Assembly (NCBI GenBank): GCA_963713355.1
Contig: CAVQLK010000006.1
Location: 620,001-684,000 of the forward strand
Direction of reading: 5' to 3'
Length of the DNA stretch: 64,000 nt
DNA from: FEN-1219 sp963713355
GTDB lineage: Bacteria > Pseudomonadota > Gammaproteobacteria > Steroidobacterales > Rariloculaceae
Positions 41,794 to 51,018 of this stretch are shown here, piece by piece (the first letter of the stretch is position 1; every line of letters begins with the position of its first letter). The position numbers and the translations under genes are program-made. The notes under the pieces were generated by a model. It had not been told where the DNA came from and searched no databases. It saw only the letters and a list, made by a program, of their open reading frames with translations.

Positions 41794-42306
41794 ATGCATC
41801 GTAGCAAGGTCGCCTTCTACGCTACGGTCGTGTTCACTATGGCGCTGCTGATAGCGCCGGTGGTTGCCGATGCTGATGCGCTCCAGAAGCTAGTAGATAA
41901 GGCAGAAATCGAAAGTTTGGTTGCACGCTACGTAACGGCGCTCGATACGCGCGATGCGGACGCCTATGCCGCAGTGTTCACCGAGGATGCCGAGTTCGAC
42001 GTGTCTGGCACCGTCCACAAGGGCCGTGCGGCGATCCGCAAGATCGTCACCGACCTGCAAGCGAGCCGTGCGCGCAATGAAGCCGCGGGCACGCCGTCAC
42101 CCGCGCTGTACCATGTGATGGCGAACACCTCCATCGAGGTCTTGGACGACGCGAACGCGCGGCATCAGTCGTACGCGCAGACGGTCCGCGCCGGTGACGA
42201 CGGCCGATTCATCGTCGGCTTCATGGGGCGCTATGAGGACGTGCTCGTTAAGCGCGACGGTCGTTGGCTCATCCAATCGCGCAAGCTCGTCTCTTTCGTT
42301 GAATAG
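41794..42306 (+). CDS. exported SnoaL-like (NTF2-fold) protein
   Basis: The 170-residue product has a signal peptide (MHRSKVAFYATVVFTMALLIA...VVADA) and one SnoaL-like domain: KAEIESLVARYVTALDTRDA then DAYAAVFTEDAEFDVSG, KGRAAIRKIV, MANTSIEVLDDANAR and GRYEDVLVKRDGRWLIQSRK. It is closely similar in layout to the minus-strand gene at 45174, including the bipartite RDR-AEIEAL-type start. It is followed by the three-domain SnoaL lipoprotein gene. Reaction and ligand are unknown; NTF2-fold proteins of this kind include hydratases and isomerases. Confidence 0.8.
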   Translation: MHRSKVAFYATVVFTMALLIAPVVADADALQKLVDKAEIESLVARYVTALDTRDADAYAAVFTEDAEFDVSGTVHKGRAAIRKIVTDLQASRARNEAAGTPSPALYHVMANTSIEVLDDANARHQSYAQTVRAGDDGRFIVGFMGRYEDVLVKRDGRWLIQSRKLVSFVE

Positions 42307-42420
42307 TCGCGGTCCGAACGGATAGCTACAACTTGTATCGGCTGCGTCCGAGGTTGCCCTGTGAGTAGGCCGTCTACTGCGCTGGCTTACCTTGGACACA
42401 CATATATGGTGCGGCGATTC

Positions 42421-44457
42421 ATGATGCTTCGAAAAACTCACTGGACCGCATCGCTACTCGCGAGCTGCTTCCTCGGCATTGCGGCTTGCGACACTCGCGT
42501 CGCGGAACGAAGCGACGGCGCAGAATTGGCCGCGCTCGAAGAGCGCGTCGCTGCGGCCGGGAGAACGGCGGAGCGCCTGGAAGCGATCAGAGCCGTGAAG
42601 CGCCTGCAACACGCGTATGGCCACTACTCGGAGCTGGGTCTTTGGCACGATTTCGCGGATTTGTTCTCCGACGACGCGATTGGACACTATCCGCACGGCG
42701 ACCTGGGCAAAGAGGAGATCCGCCGTCTGTTCGTCGAAGAGGTTGGGCAAGGGATGCTGGGGCTGGCCGAAGGGCGTCTTTATCCGCATATCGTGTTCAC
42801 ACCCGTCGTCACGCTTGCGGCAGACGCGCAGAGCGCGAAAGCGCGCTGGCGAATTGCGGCGATGCTCGGCGGCTACGGACGTAGTGCGAGCTGGGCTCGC
42901 GGCGTGTACGAGAACGCTTATGTCAGGGAGAACGGCGTCTGGAAGGTGCAGGAGATCACGTTCTATAACCAGATTTCCGGGCGTTACGGAGAGAGCTTGC
43001 GGCCGACCGTGGATGGGCCGCTGGACCAACCGACGGTCCCGTTTCACTACGAACCTGAGCAGGTCGCTGCTCCGCTGCTGCTCAGCAGCACGGCGGAATC
43101 GTCGCTCGCGGCCGAGCAGACCTTCGACAGCTTGGCGAGTCGATTGAGCATGCTCGAGCTCCGTGCGGGACGGCTCGCCGACGAAGGGGCAATCCTCAAC
43201 TTACAACACGCCTACGGCTACTACTTCGATCGGAAGCTATGGGACGATGTCGCCGATCTATTTGCCGACGACGGCACCCTCGAGATCGGGCAAGGCGGCG
43301 TCTATTCCGGCAAGGCGAGCGTTCGCGAAGGCTTGGAGCAGTTCGGCCCCGCCGGGCTTCGCGAGGGCGAGATCCACGACCACCTGCAGCTGCAACCTGT
43401 CGTGAGCATTGCGCAGAACGGGGTCATCGCGAAAGCCCGCGGCGTGTATCTCGGGATGACCGGTAGAAACGGTGAGAGTGCCGAATGGCGGGAAGGCATT
43501 TACGAGAACGAGTACGTCAAGGAGAACGGCGTCTGGAAGATCAAAGCGGTTCACGTCTATCCCCGACTGGTGACGGACTACGACGAAGGCTGGGCGAAGA
43601 GTGCGGAGCCTATGAGCGGACCGAGCGAGGCCTTTCCGCCTGATCGGCCGCCCACAGTCGTTTATCAGACCTATCCACAGTTCTTCATCCCGCCCTTCCA
43701 TTTTCCTCATCCGGTCACCGGCCGGCCACCGCAGTACCCGCCTGGATACGCCACAGGCGATATAGGCTTTCCCGGCGACGCTATGCGACCGACGGAGCTG
43801 GCGGAGACGATTGCCGAGCTCGATGCGAAGCTCGCAACCATCGAGCGGCAGCTCGCCGCCGCGGCCTCTTACGAAGCCGCCGAGAACCTAATCAATGCGC
43901 TCAGCTATTACTTGGATGAGCGCATGTGGGACGCGGCCGCGCAGCTCTTTGCGAGCGATGGCCGGGCGAGGGTACCGGGCGTGGGCGTGTACATCGGTCG
44001 TGAACGTTTGCGCGAGGCGCTGAATACGCTTTACGACGGTCGCCAGCGCGGCGTGTTCGAATTTCACCAGGTTGTGCAGCCCGTGATTCATCCGTCCCTG
44101 GATGGGGAAGAGACACGCATCCGAGCTCGTCTTGCCGAGATCGATGCTTTCGATGAAGCGGACGATCGCTACGTCGCCGCTGTGTACGAAGGGCTGGTGC
44201 GCAAGGAAGAGGATGGCTGGAAGATCGCCGCTTGGGACTCATATCACACCTGGGCGGCTAGCCACAGCCGCGGCTGGGCGCGCGTGATCGAGGGCGAGTA
44301 CGCGGAGCTGTTTGCGCCTCCGGCAGCGGTGGAAAGGTTCCCCGCGGACGAGCCGGAGCGCGGAGCGAGCGCACCGCCTTTTCCAAGAATCGAAGAGCGC
44401 CCGTTCCACTACACCAACCCAGTCTCCGGCAGATTGCCCGCGCGGCGTGTTGACTGA
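42421..44457 (+). CDS. lipoprotein with three tandem SnoaL-like domains
   Basis: The roughly 678-residue product starts with a lipoprotein signal (SLLASCFLGIAAC) and carries three SnoaL-like units at about residues 35-190, 240-400 and 465-635. Each has a leading coil (LEERVAAAGRTAERLEAIRA; LRAGRLADEGAIL; LDAKLATIERQL), then YGHYSELGLWHDFADLFSDD / YGYYFDRKLWDDVADLFADD / LSYYLDERMWDAAAQLFASD, and ends YENAYVRENGVWKV / YENEYVKENGVWKI / YEGLVRKEEDGWKI. Pro-rich linkers join the units. Start choice among ATG 42406, 42421 and 42424 is open. Three copies could make an intramolecular barrel assembly. Function is unknown. Confidence 0.8.
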   Translation: MMLRKTHWTASLLASCFLGIAACDTRVAERSDGAELAALEERVAAAGRTAERLEAIRAVKRLQHAYGHYSELGLWHDFADLFSDDAIGHYPHGDLGKEEIRRLFVEEVGQGMLGLAEGRLYPHIVFTPVVTLAADAQSAKARWRIAAMLGGYGRSASWARGVYENAYVRENGVWKVQEITFYNQISGRYGESLRPTVDGPLDQPTVPFHYEPEQVAAPLLLSSTAESSLAAEQTFDSLASRLSMLELRAGRLADEGAILNLQHAYGYYFDRKLWDDVADLFADDGTLEIGQGGVYSGKASVREGLEQFGPAGLREGEIHDHLQLQPVVSIAQNGVIAKARGVYLGMTGRNGESAEWREGIYENEYVKENGVWKIKAVHVYPRLVTDYDEGWAKSAEPMSGPSEAFPPDRPPTVVYQTYPQFFIPPFHFPHPVTGRPPQYPPGYATGDIGFPGDAMRPTELAETIAELDAKLATIERQLAAAASYEAAENLINALSYYLDERMWDAAAQLFASDGRARVPGVGVYIGRERLREALNTLYDGRQRGVFEFHQVVQPVIHPSLDGEETRIRARLAEIDAFDEADDRYVAAVYEGLVRKEEDGWKIAAWDSYHTWAASHSRGWARVIEGEYAELFAPPAAVERFPADEPERGASAPPFPRIEERPFHYTNPVSGRLPARRVD

Positions 44458-44605
44458 CAAATTGCATGGATCGACTGCGGCTACGGCTTCAACGAGATGA
44501 AAACGAAGCGCAAGCATACGGGCGGCAATCGGCCGCGGTCCGGTGGAACGCAAGTGCAGATTGGCCGTTGAACCGCTGTATGCGACCGCACGTGCGGTGA
44601 GCGAG

Positions 44606-44633
44606 AGGGCGAGGGCGTTCCCCTCGCCCTTTA
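44606..44633 (+). terminator. hairpin terminator between convergent genes
   Basis: AGGGCGAGGG (44606-44615) pairs perfectly with CCCTCGCCCT (44621-44630) around a 5-base loop, followed by TTAT. It lies between the stop of the three-domain SnoaL gene (44457) and the convergent SnoaL gene stop (44650), so it can end transcription from the left. The U tract is short. Confidence 0.55.
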
Positions 44634-44649
44634 TCGATAGAGCTGCGTC

Positions 44650-45174
44650 CTAATCCGTGTCCTGCAGCCCAACCGTGCGCGACTTGATAAGCCACTGGCC
44701 GTCCACGCGGACCAGCTCGTCCACGGCTCGGCCGGGCCCGGCTATCCTCGCCGGCGTATCGCCCGCTGCTACGACCGCGCCGAAATAGTAAGAATGGTGG
44801 ACGGCTTCGTTTTCGCTCAAGAACTCGACATAGGTATCAGTCGTCATGTGATACATCTGAGGACGCGGCGCCTCGCCGCTCGCCGCGCGCTCGACTCTGC
44901 TGCGGCGAGCGTCGCTGATCATCTTCTTCAGCGCCTCGCGCCCTTTGGTTTTACTTCCGTTGCTGCTGCTAAACTGGCCGTCCGCCGTGAACGCAGCGGC
45001 GTAGGTCTCGGCATCCCCGCTATCGAGTGCTCTAACGTAACGCCACATCAAGGCTTCGATCTCGGCACGGTCTCGCGCCTCTCGAAGCACTGCTTCGTCG
45101 GCGGGCCCGGCCGCATACGCCAATCCGACGATGAGCATGCTGCCGGCCAGAACTTGAAGTCCTAGGTTCCTCAT
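44650..45174 (-). CDS. exported SnoaL-like (NTF2-fold) protein
   Basis: The 174-residue product has a signal peptide (MRNLGLQVLAGSMLIVGLAYA) and one SnoaL-like domain: LREARDRAEIEALMWRYVRA, LDSGDAETYAAAFTADGQF, KGREALKKMI, MTTDTYVEFLSENEAVHHSY and VDELVRVDGQWLIKSRTV. ATG 45174 is preferred to 45189 because GGGGGA lies 7 bases before it. A remnant with LREARDRAEIEAL is found at 51624, probably a broken copy. It is convergent with the three-domain gene across a shared terminator. Confidence 0.8.
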   Translation of the reverse strand: MRNLGLQVLAGSMLIVGLAYAAGPADEAVLREARDRAEIEALMWRYVRALDSGDAETYAAAFTADGQFSSSNGSKTKGREALKKMISDARRSRVERAASGEAPRPQMYHMTTDTYVEFLSENEAVHHSYYFGAVVAAGDTPARIAGPGRAVDELVRVDGQWLIKSRTVGLQDTD

Positions 45175-45189
45175 GAGTTTGTCCCCCAT

Positions 45190-45872
45190 TGCTGTTTGTT
45201 CAGTAGGCTACGCTACGTCGTATGCATTCCGCGTCAGAACAGCTCAGTTCATTCCGCGAAATAGATCAGTTCATTCCACATCACAATAGGTCTGTTTCGA
45301 GAGTATAGCTAGTTCAACCTGCGCAAAATCGCGCTGTCGGCATGAAGACCCTTCACGTCGTTGGAGTTTGCGCGCTAGCTCTTCAAGCAAGAATCCCGCG
45401 CGGCGAAATGCCGAAGCCCGAGCGGCTCTGCCGCATCTCCAGCGTCTTCCACAGCACGAAAGCGAGAACCCACACGAGAACGTGCTTGCACGCGTTGATG
45501 CCCGATCCGTGATGCTCGTAGATCCGGAACGACACGACGCTCTGCGCCCTCGCGTTCGCCGCGACGAATACGCCGGTCTGCATCGACGTGCTCGGCCAAG
45601 GATGCAGTCCTCGGTCGATCCGAAGGCGCCCGCGATCGTCCGCTCGGCGTGCTCGACGATCTGGCGCATCTCCGCCGTGAACGGCGAGGCATGTGAAATC
45701 GGGACGAGTAAGCTAGGATCAGGCAGTCGACGGGCGCTTCTTCCCCGTGGCAACTCCCGCACCGACATGCGGGAAGCCGTCGATGCATACTAAGGCCTCG
45801 AGTTGCTCCAACCAGACGAAGTCGCGGCGCGCTCGACCGAAGACCACGTAGGAGAACAATCCGGGAGCGCCC
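45190..45872 (-). other. 683-base stretch with a possible decayed gene
   Basis: On the minus strand, pieces that look coding lie in different frames. One reads LLVPISHASPFTAEMRQIVE then HAERTIAGAFGSTEDCIL. Another, after a shift near 45600, reads GVFVAANARAQSVVSFRIYE then SGINACKHVLVWVLAFVLWK. I cannot name the family. Frameshifts suggest a pseudogene at about 45370-45720; the rest shows nothing. Confidence 0.35.
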
Positions 45873-47048
45873 TTGGAGCAGAGACCACCACTAGACGGCA
45901 TCCGAGTCGTCGAAATGACCGAAGCGCTCGCCGGGCCGTACTGCGCGATGCTGCTCGGGGACCTCGGAGCAGACGTCGTCAAGGTCGAGCGGCCGGGCGT
46001 CGGCGACCAGGCGAGAGGATGGGGGCCGCCGTTCATCGAAGGCGAGAGCGCGTACTTTCTCTCGGTGAACCGCAACAAGCGCAGCATCGAGCTCGACATC
46101 AAGCGTCCCCAAGATCTCGCGCTGCTGCACCGGCTGGTGGCGGCGGCCGACGTGTTCATCACTAACAACCCGCGCCTGAGCTCGCTTGCCAAGGCAGGCA
46201 TCGATCCGGCTGCCGCCCGCTTGAGCAATGCTCGTCTCATATACGCCGCCATTAGCGGATACGGCCATACGGGACCGAAGGCCGGCCGGCCAGGCTATGA
46301 CATCATCGCCCAGGGCGAGGCCGGACTAATGGCGCTGACCGGCCCCGTGGAGGGCGGGCCGAGTCGGTTTCCGACGCCCATAGCAGACATCAGCGGGGGG
46401 CTCTACGCCTCTATCGGCGTGCTGGGCGCGCTGTACGCCCGCGACCGCCACGGCGGGGGGTCCGGCCGGGGCGCCTATCTCGACGTTTCGTTGGTCGAGG
46501 CGCAGACCACCTGGCTCGCGAACATCGCCGGCAGCTACTTCGCGAACGGAGAGCGGCCTGCACGGCTCGGGAATGCGCATCCGACCGTTACGCCTTATCA
46601 GCCGATGCGCGCTCGGGACAAGATGATGATCGTCGCTGTCGGCAACGAGCGGCTATGGGAGCGTTTTTGCGCCGTACTCGGCATCGCCGAGACCGTGAAG
46701 CGCGATCCGCGCTTCGAGACGAACGCCGAGCGCAATCGGCATCGCGAAGAGCTGATGCCCATCCTCGAGCGGATCCTCGTCGGCCGCGACGCCGCGGAGT
46801 GGATCGAGGCGCTCGTCGCCGCGGGCATTCCAGCTGGGCCGATAAACTTTCCGGACGAAACCCTGAACGATGCGCACATCCGCGCGCGCGGCATGATCGT
46901 AGAACTCGAGCACCCGATGATCGGGCTCGTGCGATCGATCGGGCTGCCCTTTATCTCCGCGGAAACGGGCCCGACGTATCGGCGGCATCCGCCGCTGCTT
47001 GGCGAGCACAATCAGGAGATCCGCGCCGAGTTCTCGCTCGTGTCGTAA
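45873..47048 (+). CDS. CaiB/BaiF family (family III) CoA-transferase
   Basis: Family III enzymes move CoA between organic acids by a covalent aspartyl-CoA. The 391-residue protein has the N-terminal PLDGIRVVEMTEALAGPYCAM, LGDLGADVVKVERP, FLSVNRNKRSIELDIK, and GYGHTGPKAGRPGYDIIAQGEAG with the catalytic Asp in GYD. The C-terminal VAAGIPAGPINFPDE is also typical. TTG 45873 is the apparent start. The substrate is unknown: neighbours are SnoaL-like proteins and a DUF5916 protein, and no other CoA enzyme is adjacent. Confidence 0.9.
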   Translation: MEQRPPLDGIRVVEMTEALAGPYCAMLLGDLGADVVKVERPGVGDQARGWGPPFIEGESAYFLSVNRNKRSIELDIKRPQDLALLHRLVAAADVFITNNPRLSSLAKAGIDPAAARLSNARLIYAAISGYGHTGPKAGRPGYDIIAQGEAGLMALTGPVEGGPSRFPTPIADISGGLYASIGVLGALYARDRHGGGSGRGAYLDVSLVEAQTTWLANIAGSYFANGERPARLGNAHPTVTPYQPMRARDKMMIVAVGNERLWERFCAVLGIAETVKRDPRFETNAERNRHREELMPILERILVGRDAAEWIEALVAAGIPAGPINFPDETLNDAHIRARGMIVELEHPMIGLVRSIGLPFISAETGPTYRRHPPLLGEHNQEIRAEFSLVS

Positions 47049-47165
47049 CGGCGCGGCGCCGTCCTCTTTGCCATCAGTCGACCGCCGCAGCTCGGGGAAA
47101 CAGTTACTCGCATGGCTCGAGCAGAAGCGCGCCGTGCATGACAGCGTCATAACGAGGAACGAAGC

Positions 47166-49397
47166 TTGCGTCGAAGATTCGCGCGAACGGGACTGTGCTT
47201 GCTTGGTGTGGTCGCTGGTGCACAGGCTTTCGCACAAGTGCCTGCCGACGACAAGACCGTTCGCATCGACTATCTCGAAGACAGGCCGTCGATAGATGGT
47301 GTCCTCAATGAAGATGTTTGGTCGCGGGCGGCGCTGATCGAGGATTTGCATCAGCTCAATCCCGTTGAATACGCGGCGCCGTCGCAGCCGTCGGAAATTC
47401 GCCTGTTCTACGGCGACGATGCGCTCTACGTGGCGGCGCGGTTGTGGGACAGCGAGGCCGACGAGATCACGGCCCAAGTGCTGAGGCAAGGCGAGGCGCT
47501 CGGCAGCGAGGATAGCTTCTCGATCATCCTAGATCCGTATCTGAATCGGCGTAACGGCTATCGATTTCAGTTGAATCCCAACGGTGTGCGCTGGGAAGCG
47601 CTGTATCGGAATACCTCGGATCTCGAGGGCAACTGGGACGGCATCTGGCAGGCTGCGGCGACACGTGACGGCGAAGGGTGGACCGCCGAGATGGCCATTC
47701 CGTTCAAGACGCTGTCCTTCAATCCCGACAACGACGCTTGGGGCATCAATTTCGAGCGCACGATCCAGCGCAACGACGAGACATTGGGTTGGGTGTCTCG
47801 GAATCGACAGCTGAATCCCGGCGTCGCAGGGAGCGCCGTCGGCTTCTCGGGGCTCGAGCAGGGTCTCGGGCTCGACGTCGTGACATCGGTGAGCGTGACC
47901 GACGCGACGGTCTACGGCGCGCCGCCGCGCGGTTCGACCGACGTCGAGCCGTCACTCGATGTTTTCTACAAGCTCACGCCGTCGCTAAACGGCGCGCTCA
48001 CGCTGAATACGGATTTCTCGGCGACCGAGGTCGATGATCGCCAGATCAACCTCACGCGTTTCAGTCTGTTCTTTCCGGAGAAGCGGGATTTTTTTCTGCA
48101 GGACGCCGACATCTTTGAGTTCGGCGGCATCGGCGGTGGTGGCGGCGGTGGTGGCGGCGGCGGCGGTGGTGGCGGCGGCGGTGCGACACAGAACGCGCGA
48201 CCCTTCTTCTCACGCAAGCTCGGCTTGAGCAGCACTGGAGAGCCGCTCGACATCGAGTACGGAGCTAAGTTGAGCGGCCGCGTGGGCCTTTGGAGCGTTG
48301 GCGCCCTGGCGATTCACCAGAGCGAGTTTCGGGACGTCGAGGAGACCGATGTCTTCGTAGGCCGCGTTACTGCGGACGTACTCGCCGAGTCCAACGTGGG
48401 CATCATCTTGACCGAGGGCGATCCGCAGTCGAATCTCGACAGCTCGCTCGCGGGAGCCGATTTTCGTTACCGCAACACGCGTCTGCCCGGAGGACGCTTG
48501 CTCGAGGGTCTGATGTGGTACCAGCAAACGGACACCGAGGGCTTGCGGGGCGACGGCCGCGCTTTCGGGCTCGGCCTGAGCTCACCGAACACTACGGGCT
48601 GGCGCGGCGGTTTCGAATCACGTCAGGTCGAGGACAACTTCTACCCAGCGGTTGGCTTCGTCAACCGTGTGGGCATTCGCGATTACACATCGGACTTCGG
48701 TTACCTGCACCGTTTCTCCGACCGCTGGCTGCAGTCTGTCCAGGGCGGCGTCGAGTCGTATCGCGTCGAGAGCCTCGATAGCGGGCACGTAGAGTCCGAA
48801 GTCGTGGCCCTGCGCCTCACGCTGAACAGCAACACGCGCGACAATACGGTGTTGCGCTTCGTGACCAGTCGAGAGGTGCTGATCGAGGACTTCGAGATCT
48901 ATTCGGCTTCCGACGAATCCCAGCGCATCGTCATTCCTCCGGGCGACTACAGCTTCAACGAGATTCGGGCCGGCGTGCTCAGCGGCAATCAGCGCAAGCT
49001 TGCCGGCGGCGTCAGCGTCGCCATGGGCGACTTCTACGATGGCGAGCACACGAGCGTGAATACGCAGCTAACCTGGCGTCCTTCGGAGCGGTTCAGATTC
49101 GCCCTGCGCTATCGAATCGACGACATCGAGCTACCGCAAGGGAGTTTCGTCGCCCGCTTATCTTCGCTCGAAGCCCAATTCGTATTCTCGCCGACGCTGT
49201 CGTGGGTCAACCTGCTTCAATACGATAATCTGTCTGAAAACGTCGGCATCAACAGCCGCTTGCACTGGATTCCCGAGGCCGGAAGGGAAGGGTTCATCGT
49301 GTTCAACCACAATCTCGGCGACGCCGACAAGAACGAGTCGTTTCATTCGATTAACGCCGACGTCTCGGCAAAATTCAACTACACGTGGCGCTTCTAG
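47166..49397 (+). CDS. CBM9-like plus DUF5916 outer-membrane-type protein
   Basis: The 743-residue product has a signal peptide ending AGAQAFAQ, then a carbohydrate-binding family 9-like domain (SIDGVLNEDVWSRAALIEDL, DALYVAARLWDSEA, YRFQLNPNGVRWEALY, WTAEMAIPFKTLSF). The DUF5916 beta-rich domain follows (LTLNTDFSATEVDDRQINLT, RFSLFFPEKRDFFLQ) and runs to a C-terminal Phe typical of outer-membrane barrels. A run of 17 Gly codons sits in the loop after DIFEFGGI. TTG 47166 follows GAGG. Function is unknown; the family is common beside TonB receptors. Confidence 0.8.
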   Translation: MRRRFARTGLCLLGVVAGAQAFAQVPADDKTVRIDYLEDRPSIDGVLNEDVWSRAALIEDLHQLNPVEYAAPSQPSEIRLFYGDDALYVAARLWDSEADEITAQVLRQGEALGSEDSFSIILDPYLNRRNGYRFQLNPNGVRWEALYRNTSDLEGNWDGIWQAAATRDGEGWTAEMAIPFKTLSFNPDNDAWGINFERTIQRNDETLGWVSRNRQLNPGVAGSAVGFSGLEQGLGLDVVTSVSVTDATVYGAPPRGSTDVEPSLDVFYKLTPSLNGALTLNTDFSATEVDDRQINLTRFSLFFPEKRDFFLQDADIFEFGGIGGGGGGGGGGGGGGGGGATQNARPFFSRKLGLSSTGEPLDIEYGAKLSGRVGLWSVGALAIHQSEFRDVEETDVFVGRVTADVLAESNVGIILTEGDPQSNLDSSLAGADFRYRNTRLPGGRLLEGLMWYQQTDTEGLRGDGRAFGLGLSSPNTTGWRGGFESRQVEDNFYPAVGFVNRVGIRDYTSDFGYLHRFSDRWLQSVQGGVESYRVESLDSGHVESEVVALRLTLNSNTRDNTVLRFVTSREVLIEDFEIYSASDESQRIVIPPGDYSFNEIRAGVLSGNQRKLAGGVSVAMGDFYDGEHTSVNTQLTWRPSERFRFALRYRIDDIELPQGSFVARLSSLEAQFVFSPTLSWVNLLQYDNLSENVGINSRLHWIPEAGREGFIVFNHNLGDADKNESFHSINADVSAKFNYTWRF
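48132..48182 (+). repeat. run of 17 glycine codons (GGC/GGT)
   Basis: Seventeen consecutive GGC or GGT codons lie inside the DUF5916 gene, at the loop where relatives keep a shorter linker between DIFDFG and FFSR-[RK]-[IL]-G. A trinucleotide run of this length is prone to slippage and may vary in length between strains. Confidence 0.85.
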
Positions 49398-49942
49398 CCG
49401 TGTGCTGAGGGGCAGCGCGCCACGACTGCAGTGCGTTCACGACTCAGTGGGATAGCCGCGACCACTATCGCGCCTTTGACAGAATCCGGTAAGCGCGTTT
49501 ATCTGGGCGCATCCCGTTTCGCCACGCTTTCCGTCGCGTATTCGGGCCGACGTGACGGGCGACCTGGACAGGCTAGAAGTCCTTCAAGCAAAGTTATTGG
49601 ACGTCGTCGCCGCGCTTCCCCTGCTTTTTGGGTGCCGAGAATCGTACACTTAAAACACGGTCTCGTTCGGTGATCGGCAACCGTTCGAGCACGGATTTTT
49701 TAAGGCGAAGCGTAAGGCAACGATCTCGTGCATCGTCGGACGGTGGGGGGCAGGTCGACTGCGGATCGCCGAGCGAGGGATGGCGAGTGGAAGAACCCCG
49801 CGTGGCTGCGGGACCGGTCGCCGCTACGCATCGGCGCGCCGAAGGGATCCTAAAGAAGTGCCAGGAACCGCTCCAGGGAGCTTATGGGCTGTCTAATTCG
49901 GAGTAGACTGGTCTAGCGAACTCGAACGTGGAGGTTCCTCTA
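49398..49942 (+). other. 545-base stretch without a recognised gene
   Basis: No domain or RNA recognised in either strand. TAGACT at about 49904 is a possible -10 box for the rhodanese gene, 39 bases upstream of its start. Confidence 0.3.
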
Positions 49943-50428
49943 ATGATGAAGGAAATGTGCAAATACCTGGCCCCGCTGGGCGTTGTGTTGGCGAGCACAT
50001 TCGCCTTGGCTGGCGGCGCGGTCGCACAAGACGCCGAAGAAGAGTGCGTATGGGTAGACGGCGAATGCATTGAAGGTTACGTTTTCGCGGCGGAATACAT
50101 GTCCGTCGAAGAGCTCAAGCAGCTCATGGACGCGGGATCCGACGACATCGTGGTCGTGGATACGTCGGCTGAGATGATCTATCAAGATGAGCGCATTCCG
50201 GGCTCCATCAACTTCCCGTGGGTGCACGAGGTGACGCCGCCCATCGATCTGCCTCGCGATAAGACGCTCGTGCTTTACTGCGCCTGCGTCGGCGAGGAGG
50301 ACTCCCTCGACCTGGCCCAGAAGCTGAATTTCGCGGGCTTCACCGATACCAAGGTCTTGGAAGGCGGATGGTTCAGGTGGCTGGAGCTCGGCTATCCGAC
50401 GGTTGGCAAGGCCGTTGAAGGCGGCTGA
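49943..50428 (+). CDS. periplasmic rhodanese-domain protein
   Basis: The 161-residue product has a signal peptide (KYLAPLGVVLASTFALAGGAVAQ), a short Cys-bearing segment (EEECVWVDGECIEGY) and a rhodanese domain: YMSVEELKQLMDAGSDDIVV, DERIPGSINFPW, the active-site loop LVLYCACVGEEDS and GFTDTKVLEGGWFRW. The catalytic Cys is in CACVGEED. ATG 49943 is chosen because GTGGAGG lies 8 bases upstream. It is followed by two thioredoxin-fold genes in the same direction, suggesting a periplasmic sulfur or redox unit. Confidence 0.85.
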   Translation: MMKEMCKYLAPLGVVLASTFALAGGAVAQDAEEECVWVDGECIEGYVFAAEYMSVEELKQLMDAGSDDIVVVDTSAEMIYQDERIPGSINFPWVHEVTPPIDLPRDKTLVLYCACVGEEDSLDLAQKLNFAGFTDTKVLEGGWFRWLELGYPTVGKAVEGG

Positions 50429-50464
50429 GAAACACGAGGCTAGGACGATGAGGGGGGGAAAGCA

Positions 50465-51004
50465 ATGAGGCTAGGAAAAGCGATCGTACACGCTGCGCTG
50501 TGGGTTGCGGCATTGAGCGCATCAGCGCAGGTGAATTCCGGCCTCGAAGTCGGCGCGGCCACTTATTCCATTCCCGTGATGGATGTCACGGGGCCCTACA
50601 AGGGCCGTCTCATCTGCTACGTCTGCGAGTTCCAAGACGATCCCAACGTGCTCGCATTCTTCCGGAACACGGGCGACGAAACGGCGCAGCTGATCCGCGA
50701 TCTCAATGCGCTGTACGTGGCCAACAAGGACAAAAAGTTCAAGGCCGTGGCCACGATCATTGCTGGCGCCGAAGCCAAGGACTGGCTTGCGAAATTCGGT
50801 GAGTCGGAGAACATCGAGATCCCGTTGGTGTACCTGCGAAGGGGTCCTCAAGACGTTGCGGTTCGTCTCTACCAGCTCAACCCCGAGGTCGAGAACACGT
50901 TTCTCGTCACGGCCAACCGATTCGTCACAGCCAACGTGTCCGATATCGGGCCCGGTGAATTTGGCGTGGTGGCCGATGCAGCGGCGCAGGCCCTCACGCA
51001 GTAA
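50465..51004 (+). CDS. exported thioredoxin-fold protein with CYVC motif
   Basis: The 179-residue product has a signal peptide (HAALWVAALSASA) and a thioredoxin-like fold: GPYKGRLICYVCEFQDDPNV with the CxxC pair in the usual place after the first strand, KFKAVATIIAGAEAKDWLAK and VENTFLVTANRFV. ATG 50465 follows GGGGGGAAAGCA. It lies between the rhodanese (36 bases upstream) and TlpA-like (14 bases downstream) genes. The partner is unknown; DsbD at 34.6-36.4 kb could keep it reduced. Confidence 0.7.
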   Translation: MRLGKAIVHAALWVAALSASAQVNSGLEVGAATYSIPVMDVTGPYKGRLICYVCEFQDDPNVLAFFRNTGDETAQLIRDLNALYVANKDKKFKAVATIIAGAEAKDWLAKFGESENIEIPLVYLRRGPQDVAVRLYQLNPEVENTFLVTANRFVTANVSDIGPGEFGVVADAAAQALTQ

Positions 51005-51018
51005 ACGCGACTAAAGTC

